From Phaeodactylibacter xiamenensis (GTDB lineage: Bacteria > Bacteroidota > Bacteroidia > Chitinophagales > Saprospiraceae), in assembly GCF_000759025.1 (NCBI RefSeq), contig NZ_JPOS01000101.1:1-58664 (forward strand): DNA of 58,664 bases, read 5' to 3'. The notes below the pieces were generated by a model. The model was not told the origin of the DNA. It saw only the letters and a program-made list of their open reading frames with translations, and searched no databases. Position 1 is the first letter of the stretch. Each line of letters begins with the position of its first letter. The translations under genes were made by a program, and so were the position numbers. Positions 1-8,978 of the stretch are shown piece after piece.

Positions 1-640
1 CACCGTACTCAACGCTCGTGCGGATTATTGGTCAGGCTGGGCTCGTCACCACCTTCCCATAATTCCTCATCGGGGTCCCACCGACGATTGTCTTCACTTG
101 TACCTTAACGACCCCTTGGAGGGAGACGCTTTGATTTAACTTCGCCCCTTCGCAGCTTACCAGCACTTTTGGCGCTGATAAGTCAAGTTGACTAGCTTTG
201 CGGTCAGCCATCGCAACTTGTCCTCCAAGTTTTATCCTCCACCCTGTTACCAGAGCTTCAAAGGCTCGGAGTTTAAAACTACTACGGGCTCATCTGCCAC
301 CTGCTGGCGTGTGGCTGCTGCCTCGCCTTGCGACTTGTTAGCTGCTTGTCCAGATAAAAAATCCCGGACACCCCAACAGGCTTCCATGGTTAAGCAAACT
401 TTCCTGTATGGGACACCGTCCGTTTTAACGTGGCAGGTTATCCGGCTTTTGGGCTTTCCCACTTTTTGCAAGGTTACCCACCTGCCGCGCCACTCCCGGT
501 TCGCTCCCGCTACGTGCCCCATACTTGCTAAGGCTTCCTTCCCACCCTACCGTTGCCAGTAACGCAGTTGCCTTCGCATTGGCTTCCCACCGATTAGGCG
601 CCAGGGCTTCTTTCAGCCCTTCGGAAAATGTTTGCATGCC
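1..640 (-). mobile_element. Probable 5' part of a group II intron (RNA domain; ORF would lie beyond left edge)
   Basis: Read on the minus strand, this stretch has no convincing long ORF. Its short-motif style resembles domain I of bacterial group II introns: repeated GGUAAC, AACGGUAGGG and GGAUAACC-type elements, and a CUGGUAACAGGG element. Near the window edge is a short hairpin with one mismatch, CCGCAC/GTACGG. A terminator-like stem with a T run (about 655-682, minus) lies just upstream, and group IIC introns are known to insert next to terminators. I could not find the expected GUGYG 5' boundary, so the exact start is unknown. A reverse transcriptase-maturase ORF would be expected left of base 1. 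Another structured RNA is possible. Confidence 0.4.
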
Positions 641-651
641 ATGCAAACAAA
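631..651. repeat. Perfect inverted repeat
   Basis: A 10-bp perfect inverted repeat with a one-base centre (TGTTTGCATG, then CATGCAAACA). It lies between the intron-like region and the terminator hairpin at 655-682. It could be a protein-binding site or part of the structured RNA. Confidence 0.5.
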
Positions 652-653
652 AA

Positions 654-682
654 CCCTGTCATAAAAGATGACAGGGGTCTAA
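654..682 (-). terminator. Rho-independent terminator-like hairpin
   Basis: On the minus strand the stem CCCTGTCAT/ATGACAGGG closes a five-base loop and is followed by TTTTTG. No clear gene lies upstream on that strand, so its transcript is unknown. Confidence 0.6.
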
Positions 683-733
683 CGATAAACAAACACTATG
701 AACAACACTAAGATCTTTAGAGTCAGGTGAGTG

Positions 734-762
734 AGGTAAAAAGCCCCCGAACACTCGGGGGA
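734..762 (-). terminator. Second terminator-like hairpin
   Basis: The stem CCCCCGA/TCGGGGG on the minus strand is followed by CTTTTTA. It is nested inside a longer inverted repeat (718-731 with 788-801) whose single non-Watson-Crick position is G-U on the minus strand and A-C on the plus strand. This favours a minus-strand RNA. Confidence 0.55.
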
Positions 763-865
763 TACGATTACAAAAACTATGAACAAACACTCACCCGACT
801 CAGATATTTTTAACGCACTTATGCGTAAATCTCTCTTTTTAAGTTTGCTAGGTTTCTTCACCAAC

Positions 866-1258
866 AATTACAATACAAATATGAAAGTTTTCAAAGACCC
901 TCAGGAAACGATTAGCTAAAAAATGTGACATGGAAAGACAAAGGTTCTTGGTTCAAATGGAACAACTAGCGTTTCCTTTCCCCTTAATTTAGGAACTTAC
1001 AAGGGAATCAACCTGCTCTAACCTCTGCTTGCAGTCAGCAATAGGTAACAAAATTCCAAGCCTTATACGGTAGGTTTGAAGCCCGATTTTTCGGAAAAAA
1101 GCACCAATTTTTTCCCTCTTGACTTGTTGGATCGGGCAGGTTGATGCGCTATCCGTACCAAAAAGCAGTCGACCTTTCAAATTATCAAATCCTCTTCCTA
1201 AAAAAACGCACCTCAAGCTCCGGAACGTATATGCCTTTAGCGAAAAATTCCGGCAGCC
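866..1258. other. Intergenic stretch, no gene seen
   Basis: Only short, unconvincing ORFs occur here on either strand, with no recognisable motif, tRNA or repeat. Confidence 0.5.
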
Positions 1259-1300
1259 AAAAAAAGCCCGCTACAACACCATAACGTGAGGTAGCGGGCT
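1259..1300 (-). terminator. Terminator of the RND efflux operon
   Basis: The 10-bp stem AGCCCGCTAC/GTAGCGGGCT is followed on the minus strand by a run of seven T. It lies 28 bp after the permease stop codon and so closes the efflux operon. Confidence 0.85.
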
Positions 1301-1327
1301 CTGATTCGTATCGAACCTACTTAGCTA

Positions 1328-4300
1328 TTAGACTGCAGAAGAAGCTGCAGGCTCTTTTCCAAAGACTTTCAATACCCCCACTTTCAGGCGGTATGCCAAA
1401 TAGTACATCACCGGCACTACGACCAAAGTCAGGAAGGTAGCGAATACCAATCCATAGATCACCGTCCAGGCCATAGGCCCCCAAATGGCCGTATTATCTC
1501 CACCAATAAATATCTGCGGGTCCAGGTCGGTGATCAGGGTGAAGAAGTTGAAGTTAAATCCAACGGCCAAAGGCACAAGACCAAGCACGGTAGTGATGGC
1601 CGTCAATAAAACCGGACGCAGACGGGTGGCACCGCCCTGAACAATCGCCTCCTTCATATCCTCAGTTTCCAGGAATTGATTTTTCGAATAGCCCAGCTCT
1701 TCCTGCTTACGGCCTACGAGGATATTTATAAAGTCGATCAATACAATGGCGTTATTCACCACAACTCCTGCCAGTGAAATAATCCCCACACCGGTGAAAA
1801 TCACTGAAATATCGCGCCCGCCAAAGGCATAGCCCAGAAATACCCCAATCGTACTGAAGAGTACCGACAGGATAATGATGAAGGGCGAAGCTACAGAGTT
1901 AAACTGTGCGACGATAATCAGGAATATGGAGAATAGCGCAATACCGAAAGCGGTGTACAGGAAGTCCATATCTTCCGATTGCTGTTGCTGCTCCCCGGTA
2001 AACTCATAGGTAAAACCCTCAGGCAGATCATAGGAAGCCATCCATCGGTCTATCTCAGGAATGATCTCGTTGGGATAATACCCTTCCAGCACATTCGAGT
2101 AAATAGTAATTACCCGGTCCAGGTTTTTCCGCTTAATCGAGCTGTAGGTGGACGTAAACTTAATGTCTGCAACTGCAGAAATCGGCACCTGAGAAATCTG
2201 TCCCGTGGCCGGGCTGCGGAAGGTAATCCGCTGATTAAGCAGGTCATCGATGTCATAGCGGTACTTTTCATCCAAACGGATAAAGATGGGATACTCATCC
2301 TCCCCTTCCTTAAACTTGGAAACTTCTTTACCGAAGACAGCCGTTCGCACGGCATTTGCGATATCAAAAGTAGATACCTCATACCGGCGTGCTGCTTCCC
2401 GATCCACATTAATGATCAATTCTGGCTTGCCAATCTTGATATCAGCCTGTAGTTCTTCGATGCCCGGGATATTCTGGGAGTTGATATAGTTGATAACATC
2501 CTCTGACAGAATCGCCAGCTTATCGATATCCTCACCCTGGATTTCCAGGTTAATCGGTTTACCGGCATTCGGGCCATCCGCGTTTTTGTCGACGGTGATT
2601 TTCACACCCGGTACCCCACGTACAGCCTCACGGATATCCTCCATCGCATCGAAAGTAGACAACTCTCCCCGGTCTTTAGAAGGCACGAAAGAGACCGTCA
2701 AACGAGCTTTTTGGGGAGAAGCTCCTGGTTCCGGCGGACCATTCGGGTCAGCCGTGTTTTCACCAATCTGAGTCAGTACGGCCTCCACAATGCCCTGATA
2801 GGGCTCAATGGCCTTGCTGACTCGCGCCTCGACTTCCTGCACAGCTTCATAAGTTGCGTTGATATCCGTGCCCAGAGGCATATCTACAAAAACGTTGACG
2901 TATAACGGATCCGCGGAAGGGAAAAATTCAACTTTCGGCATATTCACAGCTAACAGCGCAAGGGCTGCAAACAACAGCACAAAGGTGCCACCAAAGATCA
3001 CCCCCGGCACGCGCAGGGCACCGCGGATAAACTTGTCGTAAGCATTCTCCAACACAGGCAAAAAGTTATTCTGAAACTTAAATGCCGCTGGCCGCAGCAG
3101 GAACCAGTTGATCAGGGTCACAATAAGGGCAATGCCCAACAGGTTGCGCCCTGCCTCAAAGCCAGTAAAGTGGAAAACCACCGCCAGCACCAGCATCACC
3201 CCCGCACCAATAAGAATGTTGGTTTGCCGCCGCTTCCGCACCGCAGGGTCTTCTGCCCGTTCATCCACTTTCATAAAGCGGCTGGTAAATACGGTGTTGA
3301 TCACCAATGCTACAATGAGGGAGGACGTCAGTACAATTATTAGAGTGATAGGCAGGTACTTCAGGAATTCCCCCATGATGCCAGGCCAAAATGCCAGTGG
3401 GAGGAAAGCCGCCAGCGTGGTGGCTGTAGAAGCGATAATTGGCATGGCTACCTCGCCCGCCCCATATTTGGCAGCGTCCCAGCCATTATAACCAATCTGC
3501 ATGTATCGGTAGATATTCTCCACGACTACAATTGCATTGTCCACAAGAAGCCCTAATGCCAGTATGAGGGCAAAGAGTACCACAATATTCATGGTAACCC
3601 CGGTCAGTGACAGGAATAGTATCCCCATGAGCATAGACAATGGAATAGCAAGCCCCACAAACAAGGCATTTCGCAACCCTAAAAAGAACAGCAATACCAC
3701 CACTACCAGGATCACACCAGATATAATGCTGTTTTCCAGGTTGCTCACCTGATCCCGTGTATTGACAGACTGATCATTGAACAGGCTGATTTTCAAGTCT
3801 TCCGGCAACTCTGCACTTGCATCATCCACAATGACCTTAATCTTATCAGAAGCATCGAGAAGGTTTTCGCCCTGCCGCTTGATGACATCCAGAGAAATGA
3901 CCGGAAAGCCATCCGAACGGGCTATACTGGTGGGGTCCTTGTAGCCAAAGGTCACCTCTGCTATTTCCCGCAGGTAGATAGGGCGCTGATTCTCACTCTT
4001 GACGATCATTTCCTCCAGCTCAGAAACGTCCTCGAATTCTCCCTTTACCCGGATCGCCCGGCGGAAGTCATCGTTGAGCAGTTCCCCTCCGGACATGGTG
4101 ATGTTCTCAGAAGAAATCGCATTCTCAATATCCCGGAAGGTGACTTGCATAGACTCCATCTTAGGCAGGTCAATATCCACCTTAACCTCCCGTTCCCGGG
4201 CACCTTTCAGCTCCACTTCGGAGATTTCATCCAGGGTTTCGATCTCATCCTGCAGGTATTCAGCGTAACTGCGGAGTTCATCATTGGTATAGTCACCCGA

Positions 4301-4771
4301 GATATTGACCGTGACGATTGGAATTTCCGATAGGTTGATGTCCAGGACGGTTGGGTCCTGATCCAAATCGTTCGGCAGTTCGCTTTTAGCTTTGTCCACC
4401 GCATCCTTCACCTTCCGGACAGCGTCATCCAGGTCCATATCTGCGGAAAACTCCGCCGTAATCACGGAATAATCCTGTATAGACGTTGACTTGATGTCTT
4501 TGATGCCCGTAATCGATTGGAGTTCTTTCTCAATCGGCCGGGTTACCAGGTTTTCAATATCTGCAGCAGAGTTACCAAAATAAGGGGTATTGATATACAC
4601 TGTGGGCCAGTCTACCTCCGGGAATTGCTCTTTGGGCATATTCTGGTAAGACTGAATCCCGAAAATCAGGATCATAAGCGTGAGGATGAACACACTTGTC
4701 CCATTATCTACGGCCAGTGTAGACAAGCTAAACTGCCGTAATTTATCTTTTTGCTTATTTTCTTCAGCCAT
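1328..4771 (-). CDS. RND-family efflux permease (AcrB-like inner-membrane subunit)
   Basis: This 1147-residue protein is the proton-driven pump of a tripartite efflux system. It has an N-terminal membrane segment (about 20-42), a first porter loop, TM2-6 (about 345-500), a second porter loop (about 610-930) and a C-terminal membrane bundle. The TM4 signature reads GLLVDNAIVVVEN, with D411 and N412 where AcrB has two aspartates. TM10 reads VVNNAIVLIDF, with N1006 at the position of the AcrB relay lysine. An extra hydrophobic hairpin (about 519-560) lies between TM6 and TM7, which helps explain a length above the usual 1030-1070. It is the last gene of the operon, 72 bp after the adaptor. The substrate cannot be read from the sequence. 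Confidence 0.93.
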   Translation of the reverse strand: MAEENKQKDKLRQFSLSTLAVDNGTSVFILTLMILIFGIQSYQNMPKEQFPEVDWPTVYINTPYFGNSAADIENLVTRPIEKELQSITGIKDIKSTSIQDYSVITAEFSADMDLDDAVRKVKDAVDKAKSELPNDLDQDPTVLDINLSEIPIVTVNISGDYTNDELRSYAEYLQDEIETLDEISEVELKGAREREVKVDIDLPKMESMQVTFRDIENAISSENITMSGGELLNDDFRRAIRVKGEFEDVSELEEMIVKSENQRPIYLREIAEVTFGYKDPTSIARSDGFPVISLDVIKRQGENLLDASDKIKVIVDDASAELPEDLKISLFNDQSVNTRDQVSNLENSIISGVILVVVVLLFFLGLRNALFVGLAIPLSMLMGILFLSLTGVTMNIVVLFALILALGLLVDNAIVVVENIYRYMQIGYNGWDAAKYGAGEVAMPIIASTATTLAAFLPLAFWPGIMGEFLKYLPITLIIVLTSSLIVALVINTVFTSRFMKVDERAEDPAVRKRRQTNILIGAGVMLVLAVVFHFTGFEAGRNLLGIALIVTLINWFLLRPAAFKFQNNFLPVLENAYDKFIRGALRVPGVIFGGTFVLLFAALALLAVNMPKVEFFPSADPLYVNVFVDMPLGTDINATYEAVQEVEARVSKAIEPYQGIVEAVLTQIGENTADPNGPPEPGASPQKARLTVSFVPSKDRGELSTFDAMEDIREAVRGVPGVKITVDKNADGPNAGKPINLEIQGEDIDKLAILSEDVINYINSQNIPGIEELQADIKIGKPELIINVDREAARRYEVSTFDIANAVRTAVFGKEVSKFKEGEDEYPIFIRLDEKYRYDIDDLLNQRITFRSPATGQISQVPISAVADIKFTSTYSSIKRKNLDRVITIYSNVLEGYYPNEIIPEIDRWMASYDLPEGFTYEFTGEQQQQSEDMDFLYTAFGIALFSIFLIIVAQFNSVASPFIIILSVLFSTIGVFLGYAFGGRDISVIFTGVGIISLAGVVVNNAIVLIDFINILVGRKQEELGYSKNQFLETEDMKEAIVQGGATRLRPVLLTAITTVLGLVPLAVGFNFNFFTLITDLDPQIFIGGDNTAIWGPMAWTVIYGLVFATFLTLVVVPVMYYLAYRLKVGVLKVFGKEPAASSAV

Positions 4772-4843
4772 TTGCGTGGTTTTGTATCAGTGTTCAGCGA
4801 TGTGGGCGGCTCGCCCGGCTGAATTACTGCTTTTAGTGAGTGC

Positions 4844-6010
4844 TTAACCTTCTTGCTTTACTTCGACGGGCTCATTATTAGCCAGGCCACGTGCCCCGTC
4901 CATAATTAAGACCTCTCCTCCTTCCAGGCCAGATTTGATAACAATCTGCCCATCGTAAGCATCGCCGGTTTTCACATATACCTTGCGGGCTAAAGCACCC
5001 GATTTACCATCTTCCAGAATATAGACATAGTCCTTCCCTCCAACTTCCTGCTGCACCATTTCCAGCGGGATGGTGACGACATCTTCAGCCTCCTTGTCTT
5101 TGATGAACATGGTAGCCAGCAAATTCGGCTTAATCAGGGAGCTGGATGCCGAAATTCTTGCTTCTACATCAAAAGTACGATTGGAAGGATCGATCGTCCG
5201 TCCGATCATGGTGATGGTAGCCATTTGCTCCTCGTCCAGCGCCGGAAAAGCCACTTTCACCTGTTCTCCCCTTTTGACCGCACGAAGGTAAGACTCAGGC
5301 ACATCAGCAACAGCCTTAAGTCTGTTAGGATTAAGCAACTGCACAATCGGCATACCCGGAGAAGCCAGTTCGCCGCTTTTTAGATAAACCTCTTCCACTA
5401 CTCCACTCACCGGAGCGTAAACCTTAGACTTGGTCATTTGGAATTCCAGGGTCTCCATGCTTTTCTCCAGGCGCTCCTTACTGTTTTTGGCTTCCAGGTA
5501 CTGTATTTCAGAACCAATATTCTGGTCCCACAGACGCTTTTGGCGCTCGAACACCGTGGTTGCCAGTTCCAGTGACTTCTCCAGCTCTGCCATTTGCTTG
5601 TCCAACTGCTCGAGATCCAGCTCGGCAATAAGTTGCCCTTTCCGGACATTGTCTCCTTCCTCTACAGTAAGGTTGAGAATGCGTCCGGCAACCTCACTTG
5701 TGACATTGATATAGTCATCGGCAGCAACTGAAGCCTGAATTTCCACAAAGTGCTCAAAGTTGGTGCGTTCCACCGGTGCAGTGGTAACCAGTTTCCTTTT
5801 GTTAGCCACCATAGTGGGGTCCTGAACCGCTATAGCTTTTTCAAGTTGTTCCACCTCTTGGGTGAGCTTACTGAGTTCACTGCGCTTTTCCTTGAGCAGG
5901 GTGCGCTTCTCTTCCAGCGATTCCGGCAGTTGCCCTTCTTCATTGGCGGCAGGCTGACAACCTGCGAGCATGGCCATCAAAAGTGCGACAATCGGGATGA
6001 TGTATTTCAT
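4844..6010 (-). CDS. RND efflux periplasmic adaptor (membrane fusion lipoprotein)
   Basis: The 388-residue protein starts with a lipoprotein signal peptide ending LAGC, so it is probably lipid-anchored. A coiled coil (about 30-65) precedes the first biotinyl-lipoyl half; a second hairpin (about 130-190) follows, then the second lipoyl half (YAPVSGVVEE) and beta-barrel domains. This is the usual HlyD/AcrA-type order. It bridges the RND permease and the TolC-like channel. It lies between them, 32 bp from tolC and 72 bp from the permease, on one minus-strand transcript. Confidence 0.92.
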   Translation of the reverse strand: MKYIIPIVALLMAMLAGCQPAANEEGQLPESLEEKRTLLKEKRSELSKLTQEVEQLEKAIAVQDPTMVANKRKLVTTAPVERTNFEHFVEIQASVAADDYINVTSEVAGRILNLTVEEGDNVRKGQLIAELDLEQLDKQMAELEKSLELATTVFERQKRLWDQNIGSEIQYLEAKNSKERLEKSMETLEFQMTKSKVYAPVSGVVEEVYLKSGELASPGMPIVQLLNPNRLKAVADVPESYLRAVKRGEQVKVAFPALDEEQMATITMIGRTIDPSNRTFDVEARISASSSLIKPNLLATMFIKDKEAEDVVTIPLEMVQQEVGGKDYVYILEDGKSGALARKVYVKTGDAYDGQIVIKSGLEGGEVLIMDGARGLANNEPVEVKQEG

Positions 6011-6042
6011 GATGTGATATTGGTGTTTTTTGTGGATAAAAT

Positions 6043-7455
6043 TTACTTGCCGAGCGCCATCTCCAGACGCGCTTTGGATTGCAGCACGTCATAGAGCGCC
6101 TGCATGTAGTTGCTTTGTGTGGTGTAAAGGCTTTGTTCTGCCTGTGTTACTTCCAGGCTGGAGCCTACGCCTTCGCGGTATTTCACCTGAGCGGTTTCGT
6201 AAATCCGCTCTGCCAGATCGAGGTTGTTTTGCTGGCTGTTCAGGCGGCTGGAGGCGTTGCGGAAATTCGTTTGCGCGTTCGCCACTTCCAGGCTGATACC
6301 CCGGACCAATTCCTCCCGTTGGTTCCTCGCCTTCTCGAGGTCGAGGCGTGCCCGCTGGATTTTGGCTTTCTTGTTGAGCCCATCAAAAATAGGCACACTC
6401 ATGCTCAGCCCCACATAGGCAGAAGGCGCCCAAAAACCGGATTGAAAATCGTCGCCCTGATATTGTTGCTGCACGGCTCCGAAGGCGTTTAGGCTTGGTA
6501 AATAACCGGCCTGATTCAGCTTGATGTTCAGCTCATTCATACGGATCGCCTGATCAATTAATGCCACTTCCGGACGAGATGCCGGGCTGGCTTCTTCACT
6601 CAGCAGTGCCTCCGCTTCGATGGTCATGGCATCCAAGTCATCAGAAACGACCAGAGGCTGATCAATGGGGAAACCAATGGTGTATTTCAGATTGGTCAGG
6701 GATACCTCCTTCTGGCGGACCAGGTTTTCGCGCTCGATGCGCAAATTTGATAATGAAAGTTCCTGCCGGTCAAGGTCCAGCTGTTCCGCAAATCCGGCTT
6801 TGTACAACTCCCTGGTTTCAAACAGCAGTTGCTCCAGATTCTTGATGTTTTTTTCGAGCAGCTCAATGCTTTCCTGCACCAGAAGCACAGGCAGGTAAGC
6901 TTCAATGACTGCATTCTCCACCTCACGCTGGGTAGTGGCAAAATCCCGGAGCGTATACTGCCGGTAAGCACGCGCTGCTTTCAAAGCCACGAAGAAAGAG
7001 CCATCAAAGATCATGGCATTGACGTCAATCCCGGCCGTAAAGTTATTGCGCAGGAAAAAGGCAATGCCTTCATCGCCGCCTCCGCCACCATTGCCGGAAA
7101 ACGACTCGTCAACCGCCATCTGGGTTTGGTTGGACAATTGATCGTAAAGGTCTACAGCGAGTACTTGCCCGAAAAGCCCAAAGATGTCAAAACCTTCAGG
7201 AAGTGGTTGCCGCGGCACAGCTAGATAATGCTGGTAATTGAGCGAGCCATTGACTTGTGGCAACCCAGAGGAGCGCCGTTCTACGATTTGCTCCTCTGCG
7301 TCCGCAATCGCAATCTGGGCATCCTTGATAGTAAGGCTGTTCTCCAGCGCATAGTCGATAGCATCATCTAGTGACATTTGTACAGCTTGTTGCTGTGCCA
7401 GCAATGGTAAAGCCAGCAAAAGCATCATAACGGTCGAGTGAATCCTTATTTTCAT
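6043..7455 (-). CDS. TolC-family outer-membrane efflux protein
   Basis: The 470-residue protein has a cleavable signal peptide (ending about LLAQQQA) and two homologous outer-membrane efflux (OEP) repeats made of long helices, beginning MSLDDAIDYALENS. A glycine-rich GGGGGD loop sits near residue 125. It forms the trimeric outer-membrane channel of the tripartite pump. It is the first structural gene after the regulator, with a 24-bp gap on each side of similar size, so translation of the operon is probably continuous. Confidence 0.92.
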   Translation of the reverse strand: MKIRIHSTVMMLLLALPLLAQQQAVQMSLDDAIDYALENSLTIKDAQIAIADAEEQIVERRSSGLPQVNGSLNYQHYLAVPRQPLPEGFDIFGLFGQVLAVDLYDQLSNQTQMAVDESFSGNGGGGGDEGIAFFLRNNFTAGIDVNAMIFDGSFFVALKAARAYRQYTLRDFATTQREVENAVIEAYLPVLLVQESIELLEKNIKNLEQLLFETRELYKAGFAEQLDLDRQELSLSNLRIERENLVRQKEVSLTNLKYTIGFPIDQPLVVSDDLDAMTIEAEALLSEEASPASRPEVALIDQAIRMNELNIKLNQAGYLPSLNAFGAVQQQYQGDDFQSGFWAPSAYVGLSMSVPIFDGLNKKAKIQRARLDLEKARNQREELVRGISLEVANAQTNFRNASSRLNSQQNNLDLAERIYETAQVKYREGVGSSLEVTQAEQSLYTTQSNYMQALYDVLQSKARLEMALGK

Positions 7456-7479
7456 TCTTTATGCTATGGTTTTGGATGT

Positions 7480-8133
7480 TTATTGTTCTTGTTCTTCCGC
7501 AGCCAGGTGTTTAGCCAATAACTGCCGCCCCTTTTCAGAAGCAATGCCGTGTATGTGGTAGCGAATGTACTCCTGATGTATAGTAGCCAGGTCATACTCT
7601 CCACTCTCGAAAACCTCTTCATCAGCAACGAGCACAGACTTGCCTACGTAAAGCCGGGCGATAATTTCCGGATTGAGCTCTGAGCGATAGATACCTTGCC
7701 TCATGCCCCGCTCAATATTATCAATAATCACGCCGTATACATGCTGCTTCATCTGGGACTCCATTCGCTTCCAAATCGTGCCATAGTACTTCCGCAGATC
7801 GTAAACTGTGGTTGGTGACATGGACCGCAGCTTCTCCACTACGTACCGGCCAATCCTCAGCATTTCCTCCAGCGCATCGGATGAAGTGGAGCGGATTTCC
7901 TCCGTCATGCATTTCTCTTCGCTTACGTGTGCGTGAAAAATCTGCTCTATCAACTCCGCCTTATTGCTCACATACTGGTAAAGCGTTTTTTTGGAGATCC
8001 CCAGCTCGCGAGCAATATCATCCATGGTCACGCTTTTTATGCCGTAGCGCATGAACAACTCAAATGAAGCTTTAATAATATCCTGTTTCAATTGCACGCT
8101 TGTTTTTGTAGCCCGTGGCAAAATTACAAGCAA
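7480..8133 (-). CDS. TetR/AcrR-family transcriptional regulator
   Basis: About 217 residues. The N-terminal winged helix-turn-helix includes SVTMDDIARELGISKKTLYQ (about 34-53), the typical TetR DNA-binding helix; the rest is an all-helical ligand-binding and dimerisation domain. It is the first gene of the efflux operon and is probably its own repressor, as is usual for pump-linked TetR proteins; this is inference. The start is uncertain: no ATG is in frame upstream, and the options are TTG at 8133, TTG at 8121 or GTG at 8097. Confidence 0.88.
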   Translation of the reverse strand: MLVILPRATKTSVQLKQDIIKASFELFMRYGIKSVTMDDIARELGISKKTLYQYVSNKAELIEQIFHAHVSEEKCMTEEIRSTSSDALEEMLRIGRYVVEKLRSMSPTTVYDLRKYYGTIWKRMESQMKQHVYGVIIDNIERGMRQGIYRSELNPEIIARLYVGKSVLVADEEVFESGEYDLATIHQEYIRYHIHGIASEKGRQLLAKHLAAEEQEQ

Positions 8134-8369
8134 AAAACATAGGAAACCAGCAGAAGTTTAAAAGTTTCCTGAGTTTTTGAAACTTTATGCTTAGGGTGTA
8201 TTTTGATTCGACAAACAGCAGCTCTTTGCCGACAAAACCGCAAAGGCTTTCAAAAATTCTAAAGCCTTAGGGAGCGCAACAACAAAAACAGAATATAATT
8301 TTGTAAAAATCAAAACAGCAGGACATGGACTCCCGCTTGCCCGTTCAAGCCAAATCAATACTTAAGATG

Positions 8370-8978
8370 CTATAATTCCTCTTGTCTGAGAAACCGCTCC
8401 CAATCTTCAGGGAAGTCAAGGTCAAGCGCTCCCGCTGGAAACGGCACAGATTGCAGGGACTCGCGGTACTTATGCAAGATAGGCTTAGCCCCTTTCTGCC
8501 CATTAAGCGCTAATAGTTCTGGAAAAAGGTGAGAAGCAAAAATAGCAGGCACGCCTAGCCCCTCCGTATAATAAGCCGCGATACCAGGCGCACGGCTCTG
8601 CTGAAGCTGGCCTAGCATTTTTTGCAACAACTCTGAGGTAAGGTAAGGTTGGTCTGTGAGCACAAAGCCCGCATACTGAAGCTCCGGCAAAAGCTCAATG
8701 GCAGCGGACAGCCCTGCATGTACGGAGCTGCCCATCCCTGTTGCCCAATTGGGGTTGTAAACCGTATGGACAAAACCAGGCAGGACAGCCTCGACAGCCG
8801 CCCGACGCGCTCCGGTCACCACGACCACCGCTTCAAAGCCGGCCTCAAGCGCCAGGCAGCTCATCCGTGCCACTAACGGTTGCCCATTGAGTTCAAGCAA
8901 TTGCTTGGCTTCTCCCATGCGTGAAGAAGCACCAGCAGCTAGTACCACACAAACTGTTGTTGATGCAGATGGTTTCAC
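8370..8978 (-). CDS. MobA/MocA-like nucleotidyltransferase
   Basis: The 202-residue protein has the NTP-transferase signature VLAAGASSRMGEAKQLL at residues 12-28, with the G-x-G-S-x-R-M-G loop and Lys26. It also has a metal-binding LTDQPYL motif near residue 107 and the NPNWATGMGSS segment. These fit the molybdenum-cofactor cytidylyltransferase branch (MocA). No molybdoenzyme gene is in view, so the substrate remains inferred. It starts with GTG and overlaps the stop of the upstream serine hydrolase by four bases (GTGA), which indicates translational coupling. Confidence 0.8.
   Translation of the reverse strand: MKPSASTTVCVVLAAGASSRMGEAKQLLELNGQPLVARMSCLALEAGFEAVVVVTGARRAAVEAVLPGFVHTVYNPNWATGMGSSVHAGLSAAIELLPELQYAGFVLTDQPYLTSELLQKMLGQLQQSRAPGIAAYYTEGLGVPAIFASHLFPELLALNGQKGAKPILHKYRESLQSVPFPAGALDLDFPEDWERFLRQEEL

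Noticed and set aside
188-646. Short ORFs on both strands near the left edge
   Set aside because: No domain or coding signature; the region reads better as structured RNA.
673-681. GTCTAAC, an attC-core-like word near the left-edge hairpins
   Set aside because: No partner core or paired arms nearby; unlike the right-end repeats.
989-1216. 75-codon minus-strand ORF upstream of the efflux terminator
   Set aside because: No start context, no domain, and poor coding character.
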